Assembly (NCBI GenBank): GCA_903772945.1
Contig: CAICTM010001411.1
Location: 1-29,868, forward strand
DNA length: 29,868 nucleotides
DNA from: Seminavis robusta
Lineage: Eukaryota > Bacillariophyta > Bacillariophyceae > Naviculales > Naviculaceae
Direction: 5' to 3'
Notes under the pieces: model-generated
What the model was told of the DNA's origin: nothing
The model's input: the letters and a program-made list of their open reading frames with translations, nothing else
Databases searched by the model: none
Part shown: in pieces, positions 17,524 to 26,736 of the stretch
Layout: each line of letters opens with the position of its first letter
How positions within the stretch are numbered: position 1 is the first letter of the stretch
Made by a program: the position numbers and the translations under genes

Positions 17524-18482
17524 GATTTGGTATTGTTACGTGTAGATGTTAGTTAGTAGAGGTAGATTTGTTCTGATTGTTTTGGTTTGGTTTGTGTTTT
17601 GGTTTTGTTTGAGATTGTGAGATCGATGCGAGTGCCTCCACTCCTGTGAATAGGGAACATCACGGAAGCTTCGATCCTACCGTACCGTGCCAAAGATCGC
17701 TGGATGTGGTACTCATTTGGCAAGATCAGTCACAGATCTTGCGTACCTGTCGTACCACTATCATCTGCTTGGATCCAATGCAACAATTTTAGAAAGTCAA
17801 GATGTTGGATGGTATGAAGGGCACAACAATGCATTCTCTCAGGATTTTGGTCGTTGTGCGTACAAGTAGTGCGTCAAAGAGCACATCCACACGATTCCAC
17901 ACAACAACATCCTAGCTAGACGACAGCTTTGAATTCAAGGTAGATGAGGTAAACATAAATTTGTCAAGTCAGTTGCAGAGCTTTAGCAATGCCCCTAACA
18001 TAAACAACAATTTGCGTAAACTCCCATGTCAATATGCCTTAAAAAAGTGCCAGTGTTCGGATTGGGTTTGACACGACCGTGAAAAAGATCTTGGGCGATT
18101 GTTCTCATAGACACACTCAAACAGCCACTCAAACTCTTGACAATTAACCTTGCCAAGCTGTCTCTCCAGTGGCTGCACATAGCAAAACTTGGAGGAAACC
18201 TGGCCATTCCATTTAACTTGGTAGCTCATTGGGTTTGGGTTTCCAGGTCATCGCTCCCTTTCACTGGCTCGGCAGAAACACCACAAAATAGTTACATCAC
18301 TGTTCCTCCTGGCTCAGGTGGTCTTTTCGATCCCTTGTGTCAAATCTGATCATGGCCACAAATCCTCACCTACAAACAAGATTGCTCTTGAGGACTAGTT
18401 ATACAACAGGAAAGGAAACTACATTCAAGATCCCAAAGAGGATATCACCATTCTGCCTTTCGCTGGAACATTGTTGTGTTTT
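17524..18482. other. tyrosinase promoter and TRIC 3' flank; one doubtful ORF
   Basis: A G/T-rich stretch (17575-17612) lies immediately upstream of the tyrosinase ATG. A minus-strand 66-codon ORF at 18029-18229 has natural-looking composition but no motif. It contains the 19-nt sequence (18057-18075) that recurs upstream of the TRIC gene at 19857-19875. Confidence 0.3.
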
Positions 18483-19658
18483 CTAATCCATCTTTTGGTG
18501 AACACCATTCATATAGTACAAATCAGGACGGTGCGATTGCGGCGGCCCATAGCCAAGATTGTAGGCCAAGTGACTTCCCATGCTTCTCAATAGCGCCGAT
18601 AGGAAAACAAATGGATGCACCCCAGCCAGGCCCAGATCACAAGCAAAGTTCCATGCCACATGGAGCACTGTAATGACAAAACGATCCATGTTGTGACCAT
18701 TGTATTCATGGCAATGGTTGGCAGCAGTGTCACCATAGGATCCATTTTCACACCTGTACACTGCAATGTACCACCACAACACTGAATATCCCAACGTCCT
18801 CCAGAATCCCGCCTCAATGGCATCTTTGCAACTCCGTTGTACGCGTTCCCCGCCTCCTCGCAAGATGACTTTCTCCGCGTATCGAACACCCGCGCCACCA
18901 ATGCCAGACATTAACCCTGCCATGACGGGGGCTGTCAACTTGTTTTTCAACTCTCGGGCGCTTCGTGAGACTCTACCAAAAGGAGTTGTCACACCATCAA
19001 TCGCCACCATGGCACTAATAAAGTAGTAGAGGGAACTGTTCTTCTTTTCGCAAACCTTGTAGACAGCATCAAAGGGACAGAACCAAATCAAGATCCATCC
19101 CACGATCCAAACGGGGACAATCCGAGAATGTCCAAAGGCTGTAATAGGCAAGCCCATGAGTACATCCGAGACAATGGTCCCTCCAAAACCGTAGCAAAAG
19201 AATCCCAAAATAAAAGATTCGAGATAATTGCAGGTGGGTCCACGTTCTTTGCGGTAGGCGGCGTTGGCCGTGATGCAGTGGCAGACAACCAGTGGCCAAG
19301 GATACTGTGTTCTGGTAAAGATAATGGCGCTCACAATGGGGTAGAAGGTCACTTCCTTGATGGCCCAAGCAGCGGCGATAATGGCCATCCAAAATGCTGT
19401 CCCCATGAGAGGCCCTTGCAGAAACTTGATTCGAGGTTGAAATACCAGAACCCACAGCAACAGCAAGCCCAGATACATGAGGGTTTCCTCGGGGGCATCG
19501 GTAATGTCCAATTTGAGGGGAATGCCATAGAATTGATCGGCTGCCACGCCTGCCGTGATGGTCTCGTAGTTGGCAGAATAATGAGCTGCCGTCGAGGAAC
19601 GACCCTCAACAGCATCCGCTGCTTTCATCATGCCAAAACCCATGGTGGATTGTTTCAC
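18483..19658 (-). CDS. TRIC-type (trimeric intracellular cation) channel-like membrane protein
   Basis: This 391-aa polytopic protein has about seven hydrophobic segments (roughly 59-76, 87-112, 145-170, 179-197, 243-260, 287-301, 327-360). Family-like marks are KEV at 101-103 in the second segment, a Gly-rich CYGFGG (155-160) in the next, and WFCPFDAVYK (192-201), which matches the WYLIFFCPLDLFYK signature of TRIC-A/B. Animal TRIC channels carry K+ counter-current across the ER/SR during Ca2+ release. A similar role in an endomembrane is inferred. It is longer than the usual ~290 aa: it has a 55-residue polar N-terminus and an extra C-terminal part with a Cys/His-rich loop (303-322). The start is the first Met; Met6 is possible. 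No introns. The assignment rests on these motifs and topology, not on an alignment. Confidence 0.65.
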   Translation of the reverse strand: MKQSTMGFGMMKAADAVEGRSSTAAHYSANYETITAGVAADQFYGIPLKLDITDAPEETLMYLGLLLLWVLVFQPRIKFLQGPLMGTAFWMAIIAAAWAIKEVTFYPIVSAIIFTRTQYPWPLVVCHCITANAAYRKERGPTCNYLESFILGFFCYGFGGTIVSDVLMGLPITAFGHSRIVPVWIVGWILIWFCPFDAVYKVCEKKNSSLYYFISAMVAIDGVTTPFGRVSRSARELKNKLTAPVMAGLMSGIGGAGVRYAEKVILRGGGERVQRSCKDAIEAGFWRTLGYSVLWWYIAVYRCENGSYGDTAANHCHEYNGHNMDRFVITVLHVAWNFACDLGLAGVHPFVFLSALLRSMGSHLAYNLGYGPPQSHRPDLYYMNGVHQKMD

Positions 19659-19975
19659 GTAGCCTCAATTGCAAGTGATTCCAATGGTAAGAGCCGATGG
19701 TTGTTGCACTGTCTGGTTGCATTTGTGTGGGGTGTCCGTGATGGAGGGAAGAAAGAGAAAAACGAGGGAAACGTCATCGCGTCAAGAAAACAGCAATAAT
19801 AATAAAATGCTAGCTAAAGCCTCAGGACTCGACTCGTCACTCGACTCGACTGAGACTCGGATTGGGTTTGACACGCCGTGGGCCGTGGGACGCAACACAA
19901 TATTTTGACCATTACCAGACCAGGTACCGGTAGCTTGTGGCGTCCCTCGCGGAAGCCGAAGACAAGGGACATGCT
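19659..19975. promoter_or_regulatory. upstream region of the TRIC-like gene
   Basis: Contains an ACGTCA half-site at 19771-19776 (about 113 nt upstream of the ATG). It also holds a GACTCGACTCG-type simple repeat (19827-19858) and the sequence TCGGATTGGGTTTGACACG (19857-19875), which carries a CCAAT box on the gene's strand. The same 19 nt occurs at 18057-18075, upstream of the tyrosinase gene on the same strand. Confidence 0.3.
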
Positions 19976-20380
19976 GGACCTCTGTGGAAACTTGAGTCGT
20001 GCTACTTTTCGTCTCCTAAATCCTTTTGATCGTCTCCTATTTAATGGATTTTGTCTCCTAAAAATAGGAGACGAAACGGATTGTCTCTTAAAACTTTTTT
20101 TTGCTCTTAAAACGTCTCCTATTTACAACGGATCGTCTCCTATTCTCAACGGATCGTCTCTTAAGTGTACCATGTAAACTGTATGGTATTGGCTCCTAAA
20201 TCTTTCGGATCGTCTCCTATTTCGAAACGATCGTCTCCTAATTGGAATGTCTCCTACTGAATCGTCTCCTAAATATAGGAGACGATTGCTTTCGTCTCTT
20301 AAATCATTTCGATCGTCTCCTATTCCTCGGAGTATCGTCTCCTAAGTATTTTGCCAGGAATGACGTTTCCACAGAGGTCC
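19976..20380. mobile_element. 405-bp non-autonomous element with 16-bp TIRs and a GTCTCYTA array
   Basis: Perfect terminal inverted repeats GGACCTCTGTGGAAAC (19976-19991) and its complement (20365-20380) bound an AT-rich body with no coding capacity. From 20010 to 20346 the body holds about 15 copies of GTCTCYTA (mostly CGTCTCCTA). Two of them pair with a nearby inverted TAGGAGACGA (about 20055 and 20276) to form short hairpins. This fits a MITE-like element whose inside consists of dispersed copies of one short motif. A target-site duplication is not evident, so element status is inferred. Confidence 0.65.
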
Positions 20381-20632
20381 TGAGGTCCACAGCGGTGGGT
20401 TTCCATCGGTACATCGTATCTACTTATCATAGATAGCTAGAGTAGCTCAAACGAATACAGCTAATGTACGGACATTACAAGCAGTAATACGTGTAGAATG
20501 AATACGACAACTTGTTGGCATGCAGCCAAAGGTGCAATCAATCTTCCAGTCTAATCGTTTCAAGTAGTGGCTAGCTTATCCAATCATTTGTAACTCCCAC
20601 CTCAGCCCGCATTGGCTCTTTAAGTACACATT
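20381..20632. other. no gene seen
   Basis: AT-rich flank of the inverted-repeat element. Only short chance ORFs; a CATAGATAGCTAG run is near 20428. Confidence 0.3.
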
Positions 20633-21310
20633 TCAACATTCTCGCTGGCCAGTTGTGGCGACCGTCAAACGTTTAGATTTGGTTTGATATGCAAAAGACG
20701 CAACCGCGAGCTCCACTCCCGATCCCCGCTGTGGTGGGCTGGATTCACTCGCTCTCAACGGAACAATGACCGTGTGACACGTCCTCTGAAACTTCACCGA
20801 TGTATTTCCATGCGTTCTCTTTGATCGGTAACCGTCACGGGAAGAACGAACGTGCACAATCTGCCTTCGACTCGAGAGATGTCGGAAGAGATTGCACCGA
20901 ACGCTTTCGATGCCAAGCTTGTATGCACGCATCTGGCACCACATTCGCCTTACCGGAGACGCTTGCCTTGTCCTGATTCGTAGCAAGGCTTCGCAAGAGG
21001 TCAATCGCACCGTGCGTAATGCACACCCTTTGCCGTCGCGTTTTCGTAGTACAACGACATGATGAGGCAGTCTCCACGGTTCCAGCTCTGGAAGCATTCG
21101 GTGGTGCATCGCGTCAGAGCCTCGGTTCTTGGAAACAGCTATCACCGCGTAAAACTTGACTGGCGGCCTGGTAGATTCCATTCTGGTCGTTTGCCCCTTC
21201 CGCCTTCTGCTCCTCTTCTTTGCTAGATTCGGCAAAGCATCCGCGTCAGTATGAACCAAACATGTCTGTTTCGTGCCACTGATGAACCTGACAATGAAGC
21301 ACTGTAGCAC
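20633..21310 (-). CDS. 225-aa Arg-rich ORF of unknown nature (doubtful)
   Basis: A long open frame, strongly basic (Arg/Lys/His/Ser-rich), with no recognised domain. Its first ~30 codons (LQCFIVRFISGTKQ, then TCLVHTDADAL) are repeated 362 nt upstream in a second copy that has a stop. In both copies the frame continues upstream, through one TAG, into a conserved AFCKAPRQSExQVCFLQLIS phrase. This suggests the ATG lies inside a larger decayed reading frame rather than being a true start. Probably part of a duplicated, degenerate element. Confidence 0.2.
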   Translation of the reverse strand: MLQCFIVRFISGTKQTCLVHTDADALPNLAKKRSRRRKGQTTRMESTRPPVKFYAVIAVSKNRGSDAMHHRMLPELEPWRLPHHVVVLRKRDGKGCALRTVRLTSCEALLRIRTRQASPVRRMWCQMRAYKLGIESVRCNLFRHLSSRRQIVHVRSSRDGYRSKRTHGNTSVKFQRTCHTVIVPLRASESSPPQRGSGVELAVASFAYQTKSKRLTVATTGQREC

Positions 21311-21393
21311 ATTCTAGAGCATCTCATCATCAGGTGATATCAATTGCAGGAAACAAACTTGTGTTTCAGACTGACGGGGTGCTTTGCAGAATG
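21232..21393. repeat. direct repeat copy A (~162 bp)
   Basis: Begins GCAAAGCATCCGCGTCAGTA and ends GCTTTGCAGAATGC. It matches copy B (21594-21756) with a few substitutions and one indel. Together the two copies flank a ~200-bp unique segment. Confidence 0.95.
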
Positions 21394-21593
21394 CTACAAA
21401 GAAGAAAAGGGGCAGCCTTCCCTCTGTTCTTCTGTGCTCTTGTCCCTTGACCGAGTCACTTTGTGCATCCTCCTCTTTGTCTTGCCCAATACTCGAGGGT
21501 GGTGGATTACTGCATGCACCTGTGCATATCTGGACAGAGCAAGGAGGAGCTGTGCTGTGTCTCCTTGTGCAGTCTTCTTCTTGGTTACACTCT

Positions 21594-21756
21594 GCAAAGC
21601 ATCCGCGTCAGTATGAACCAAACATGTCTATTTCGTGCCACCAATGAACCTGACAAGGAAGCACTGTAGCACATTCTAGAGCATCTCATCATCAGGTGAT
21701 ATCAATTGCAGGAAACAGACTTGTGCTTCAGACTGACGGGGTGCTTTGCAGAATGC
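21594..21756. repeat. direct repeat copy B (~163 bp)
   Basis: Second copy of the repeat at 21232-21393, offset 362-363 nt, same orientation. On the minus strand both copies keep the same amino-acid phrase over about 55 codons, although copy B carries an additional stop (GGTK followed by TAG). Confidence 0.95.
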
Positions 21757-22775
21757 AACAGAATGAGAAGCCTTGCTCTTTCCAACATCTCGGGCAGCAT
21801 CAGGAACCATGTACTGCAGATGGAGCATGTTGACGCACATCAGGCTAGAGCGAGCAAAGACAAGAGGGTGAGATACAGTACGGTACTGTTGCAGTAGACA
21901 AAACAAAGCAATCAGACAAGAAACAGGCTCAGACGTAACGGTGAGACTGCAAATGGGTCCCTGCTTCGAACGAACCACAGACTCTTTGAACGTCCGGTCA
22001 GAAAGGGTATATGGAAAAAGGCGACCCAAGTCAGGCACTTCCGGGCGCCCCAAGTCAGGCACTTCCGGGCGCTTCATGGTGGAATAAAACCATCGCAAGT
22101 GCCCCCTGCCTCTTACCAATGTTTAGTCCACCACGAGATCCCAGAACTGTTTCAACGTTTCAACCCGAGTCGTTTTTTTGTGTGGCAAGCAGGCAAGCAG
22201 GCAAGCAGGCAAGCAATTACAATGCAACGAACGTGTGTTTGCAGATTGCAGAACCCCCGATCTTTGACGCTCAAGAATGTGCTTACCGGTGAAAACCTCA
22301 CAGACCTCGCAGTGAATTGCCTTGTTCGGTAGATTGAATGAATTGAATCGAATCATCAATCGAATCATACAATCAGCAAGAGAGGAGCGCGGTCTGTATG
22401 AGAATGATCAATCTTTCTTCTGTATACGAGATAGTACCGCTACGGCTACAGTCGTCAGAGTAGGTTGATTGTTGACTTGCTAGCTAGGCTGTCTAGCTAG
22501 CCAAGGTTTGGATTGAATTCCCGCCAGCCCCCACTCACTGCGGAATGCCTGTGATAGCTAGACTAGTAGCTGGATCCGTCGCTTTGAATGAAGGAATATA
22601 CCCGTCGTAATGAAGACGCCAAGTTTTGGTAGATGGGGCGTGGTTTGTGGTTTGCGGGTTTGCCCCTCTGCATGGAGCCAGCCAAGTGAATGAGGATTTT
22701 GGTTCGATCGTTCTCAGGCACATGGATAACAGTGTCCCGGTGTGCGGCAGCACCGATGTTTCTTCCATGGCTGGG
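21757..22775. other. gene-poor region with short tandem repeats
   Basis: No supported gene. A 24-bp unit (CCAAGTCAGGCACTTCCGGG plus GCGCC-type ending) is duplicated at 22025-22072, and an 8-bp GCAGGCAA unit is repeated about four times at 22184-22215. A minus-strand frame (22119-21676) runs into repeat copy B and shares its conserved phrase, so part of this may be the same decayed reading frame. Confidence 0.4.
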
Positions 22776-23057
22776 CTACCTACCTGAGGCTTTCTTCTCT
22801 ACCAGTTGCTCGACGGCATGTGATTGCAAAGCGGCACGTTGGTGACTAATCTCAAACACCCAATACCAAATGGGATGACCTCCGTGCCGTACGATGAGAA
22901 TGTCCATCTGGGCCTCCCTGTCCCAATGATCTGCAGACAACACAACACAGGACGACATGAGGGCCTGGGCTCCAAGACCCTTTCGCAACACCTTACACAA
23001 GTCAGTCGAGTCGAGTCCAGCACACCTGACCCAAATGAACGCCGACACCAACAACAT
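22776..23057 (-). CDS. 93-aa ORF fragment (doubtful)
   Basis: A plausible-looking protein stretch (aromatic-rich HPIWYWVFEISHQR, residues 61-74) without a recognised family. The frame is not continued upstream. A plus-strand frame (22957-23388) overlaps its 5' part, and only one can be real. Possibly a piece of a degenerated element. Confidence 0.2.
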   Translation of the reverse strand: MLLVSAFIWVRCAGLDSTDLCKVLRKGLGAQALMSSCVVLSADHWDREAQMDILIVRHGGHPIWYWVFEISHQRAALQSHAVEQLVEKKASGR

Positions 23058-23388
23058 CAGATGGCCGGAAATGTGTCAATTGTTGGATGCCAGAAGAGAG
23101 GGCTTTCATCAGCTTGATACCAAGGCATTGATTGTCGAGCACCACGATGCATCTTGTCCAAAAGTTCAAAGAGTCCCTTTTCTCTTTGCAATAGATATCC
23201 TTGTCCACCTGACTTTGGGGCAACAACTGGATCTCCCGCTCGTTACACAAGGTTTCCTTTCTCCATTTTGGGACAACAAAGCCGGATGGATTCCTGGAGT
23301 CAAAATAATGTATTTGAACTGCAACAATTCGCCCTTGCAATTGGAAGAGGTTCTTTCACAAACCGTGGTTTGGATGCGAAACTTTTAG
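22957..23388 (+). CDS. 143-aa ORF (doubtful), possibly part of a decayed gene
   Basis: Open frame with natural composition (QLDTKALIVEHHDAS near residues 51-65; LVHLTLGQQLDLPLVTQGF near 86-104). It ends at 23388. A shifted frame continues in a plausible way (about 23386-23527) before stopping. A plus-strand frame at 23970-24278 has similar quality. This may be a broken gene at about 22.95-24.28 kb; I recognise no domain. Confidence 0.2.
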   Translation: MRAWAPRPFRNTLHKSVESSPAHLTQMNADTNNIRWPEMCQLLDARREGFHQLDTKALIVEHHDASCPKVQRVPFLFAIDILVHLTLGQQLDLPLVTQGFLSPFWDNKAGWIPGVKIMYLNCNNSPLQLEEVLSQTVVWMRNF

Positions 23389-24946
23389 TCTGCTGCATGT
23401 TGATGGTTTCGATCCTGCTGACTCGACTCCCTTGGGTGGTTCAATTGAAAGAGTGATTCTCAACCCGACAAGGTTGGGAAGAATTCATTGTAGTGGGCTG
23501 AACAAACATGTTATGTTCAGGGCATTGAGTTGACTGGATCGAGATGAGCAGCACACTGTACTCCCAGGTGCAAAATTGGTTGATATCGGCAGTACGGGGA
23601 TAGGTTGATGTCCCATAATAAGCAATAGCACCTGTGGCCACCATCTAGTAGTAAGGATTTGTGATGCTCGCTGGAGCCTTTTTGTGCAGGGATTGCCTGA
23701 AAAAGAAGGCATTGCCCACCCTGAGATCTGCCAGGATGCAGCATCTTCACGTGCATGATTATGCCATGGTCGTATGTTGCTTCCAACAAGGCCAGGCCGA
23801 GTTTCGTCAAATTGCCGTCTCGTAATTAAAAAGCTGGACTTGAGTAGGAATGAATGATCCATCTCGCAAAAAACTCTTACATGTAGACTTGCGAGTCCGC
23901 CCGTATAGAAAGTGGCATTCTCTCATTTGAACTACCTGTAAAAAATGGCTGATTTGAAGGTCAGAAGACTTGCCCTTGCTAAGAGAAAATGATTCTCTTG
24001 GCTCCTTGATGGAACATCCATTGGTCCTGCTCCCTGCAGGCATCATTCCTTCAGGGTCCATTCTCTGGGTGGGTTTGATGCTTGATGCAGGAGGTCTGGA
24101 TGAAGCAGCTCTCAATAGGCTGTACGGTATACTGCAAGATTGCCCTGTCTTCGATTCATGGAATTTCGTTGCTGGAATGTGTTGGTCTCCTGCCTGTCCT
24201 GTCTACTACCAGGGCGCACATGTACTCAGAAACATTCATTTATTTGTGTTGGGTAGTTTTGACTTGACTTGCTCCTAGCTAGCTACATGTAGCTCACCAC
24301 AAGGACGTTCTTTGGTACCGAGACCAATTTCACCGGCCACGACAATTCGACAGCCACAATGGAAACCAGGGGAAGGGACACTCGGAGCCGAGTGAGTAAG
24401 CTTGAAGGCGATATTAGAATTTCATAGCTTACCCCCGTGTGGGTCTGAAGTATAAAGTGAAGTTGAGTTTACGCGGTGTGAAAGTACGTGAAGGACTAAT
24501 CAATCGGAGAATGCGGTGAACAGATATTTTTAGGGTTAAGATTATTTTGCTGCTGCGCTGCCTAGCATATGTGTGACTCCGTCATTTTTTGTTTTCGTTT
24601 TTGGTTTTTTTGTAGAGTCTTGGAATTTGGATTGAGTGATTGCACAAGATATGGATACATTGATTGTTGTCTGGGTGGTAACAATTCCATTTCTGCAACT
24701 TAGGAAGTCACCATTTTGGAATCCTATGCCCATTGGGCATGAGTTTCAAGGACGCGTGAATTGATTGCGTAGGCATTCTGGGGCATGGGTTTTTAGAGGT
24801 GCTGGAATACTTCATAGTGTCTGTAGCACTGCAAAACAATTCACTGTGGATATCACGATCCGTTTCAGTAGGGACAAGGTCAGTGAGACTTTCATCAGGG
24901 GTGAGTTGTGTGACTTTAAAATGGCACTTTTGGCAAAAATGGGAAG
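23389..24946. other. no confident gene; start of AT-rich domain
   Basis: Short conflicting ORFs only. Composition becomes more AT-rich from about 24.5 kb. At 24726-24740 lies ATGCCCATTGGGCAT, a perfect odd-centre palindrome, the first of nine copies of the motif described for the right-hand block. Confidence 0.35.
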
Positions 24947-25920
24947 TTAGTCTTCAATTTGGGTCATACATGGCACGAACAAGGCCAGGGCATCATCAGT
25001 TTCCTTTTTGAAGAGGTATTTGAAAGCTTCATGGCCAATAACTTCGAGCACTTTATTAGCAATAGCTTCGGCCTGCTCCACAATCCAGAGGGATTCTTCA
25101 CTAACAGATGAAAAGTTTTCGACTGGAATGGTGAAGGTAGTCCACATGGAAAAGAAATAGTTAGTGCGACCTTTGCCTTTTTGTCTTCATAATTTTCAAT
25201 AGATTGCTTATTGCGGAAGGATCATTCACGTCCACAGTGTGGCAAATAGCAAGCTTTTTAATGCCTCATTAATCGTGATCTCTCATCCGGGTAGGAGTTG
25301 GTCAAAAGCTTGAGGCATGGTGGATATGTTCCACTTTGAAATACCAGGCTGGCCATTGTACTGATCAATGGGTTTCATGACCAGGCATGCAATAGTGGCT
25401 GTTGAAACAGTCTTGACAAAGACTTCCAATCGCTTGCGTCTTTCTTTCTTTTCTGCAGAAGCATAAATTTTTTCAGCCATCCTTTCAGCCTCAGACGGTG
25501 TTGGTTTGTTAGGAGTTACAAGACGAACTTAGCAGCAGCCGTGGGAGCGGGTCACCATGGTATCAGCAAGTGTTTTGAGCTTCTTTTGAGCAGTTACAAG
25601 ATGAACAAATGATGTTTTTTCTTGATGAGGGACTTCACATTTTATTATACTTCTCAGCTTTCTCAACTCCAGTGATCAAAATGGGCTTATTGCTTTTATG
25701 CATCTGGAAGACAAAATGTTCCTTGTTTGTTTTTCTTCTCTTCAGTAGATTTAGCAGCCGGCTTAGAGTTGGCGTTTGCATCAATGTCAAGATGCTCATT
25801 GTTATTGTCTAGGTTGGCAATTGGTTTTTTAGCAGCAATTCCAGCAACTATGGCTGCAATTTCATTGTAGTTTCATCATCAGAAAAAGTCATTTCCGTCA
25901 GATTGCTCAAGAATGGTAGA
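24947..25920 (-). pseudogene. decayed leftward gene of unknown function
   Basis: Protein-like minus-strand segments follow each other in changing frames. One at about 25875-25690 is Ala/Asn/Lys-rich (EIAAIVAGIAAKKPIANLDN and on). A second at about 25580-25520 has AQKKLKTLADTMVTR. A third at 25480-25283 is charged (AEKIYASAEKKERRKRLEVF, then VKTVSTATIACLVMKPIDQY). The last, at 25147-24947, is helical (SLWIVEQAEAIANKVLEVIG) and ends in a stop at 24947. At least four frame changes or stops separate them, so no intact product is possible as read. A splice acceptor (TTTCCTTTCAAG) precedes 25920, making the repeat region 25.95-26.1 kb a probable 5' intron or leader. No family recognised. Confidence 0.5.
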
Positions 25921-25950
25921 CTTGAAAGGAAATGATGGTGAAGAAATGTG

Positions 25951-26075
25951 TTGAATGCTGTGCACAATGGGCACTGTATTCAGTTGGTTATTGGAATAAG
26001 AAATGAAGGAAATATTGCAAGCAATGTTGAATGCTGTGCACACTGGCACTATATTCAGTTGGCTGTTGGAATAAG
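25951..26075. repeat. ~50-bp direct repeat pair carrying the palindromic motif
   Basis: TTGAATGCTGTGCACA and the following sequence up to TTGGAATAAG occurs at 25951-26000 and 26027-26075 (offset 76). Each copy contains a TGCACAMTGGCAC-type motif followed by TATTCAG. A third, shorter motif copy lies at 26094-26106. Confidence 0.85.
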
Positions 26076-26227
26076 GTCAGTAAATGAATGGTGTGCACAA
26101 TGGGATTGAGGTTCACTTGATAGAATTAGTTTTTGTTTTACTGATCTTGATTTTATGAGATAATGAGTTCCAGAGTCTGAAATAGCAGAATTCGCAATGT
26201 AGTGCGTACTACCATTACGTCAGTTGA

Positions 26228-26393
26228 GCGAGCGCGCGCGCGCGTGTTCCGATTCTGATTGAGTCGTGCGTGCGTACGTTGAAGTGTCAAATCGTGGCGA
26301 GTCGTGCGTGCGTACGTTGAACGTGTCAAATCGTGGCGAGTCGTGCGTGCGACGTTGAACGTGTCAAATCGTGGCGAAACGGCGCGCGCGCAC
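26228..26393. repeat. 38-bp minisatellite (3 units) bracketed by (GC)n tracts
   Basis: Units at 26261-26298, 26299-26337 and 26338-26375 read GAGTCGTGCGTGCGTACGTT and then GAACGTGTCAAATCGTGGC. Alternating G/C runs flank them (26228-26244 and 26380-26393). GC-rich and CpG-dense inside AT-rich DNA, it lies between the divergent pseudogenes where a shared promoter would be. Alternating purine-pyrimidine tracts can adopt Z-DNA. The 97-codon minus ORF here is a by-product of the repeat. Confidence 0.9.
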
Positions 26394-26605
26394 GTTCGTC
26401 GCTGGTCGTTTTTTTTTGTTTCATCAGAATTCCTCATAAATTTCATTTGAGAAAGTTGTGAAGGCGAAAGCTATGCTTGAAAGTTGACAAGATGGCAAAG
26501 ACCTTGTTTGATAAGCATAAAGCAGAATGTGTATATGAATTGATGCCTGGCAATGGGAATCATTATGTGGAGCTGGTTGGCGAAAACTGATGTTGAATGG
26601 TGCAG

Positions 26606-26736
26606 GTAAATGATTATTTGAGTGCTGGGTTGGGATTGTGCACAATGGGCATGAAATTCATTTTTTTGAATGTCATGCCCATTGGGAATGATACTCATTG
26701 ACTGACACATCTTTGGTTTCCCTTGTATTCATTTAG
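26606..26736 (+). other. 131-nt predicted intron with two palindromic motif copies
   Basis: Donor GCAG|GTAAAT at 26606, acceptor CTTGTATTCATTTAG ending 26736. Contains TGCACAATGGGCATGAAATT (from 26639) and ATGCCCATTGGGAATGATAC (from 26675). The exon frame on the left is disturbed, so the pair is less certain than the later introns. Confidence 0.5.

Noticed and set aside
20633..21310. RNase H/viroplasmin-like reading of the KFYAVIAVSKNRG stretch
   Set aside because: Only the first few residues are similar; the following family positions are absent.
26153..26446. 97-codon Arg/Thr-rich minus ORF
   Set aside because: It is produced by the 38-bp GC-rich tandem repeat and has no protein-like pattern outside it.
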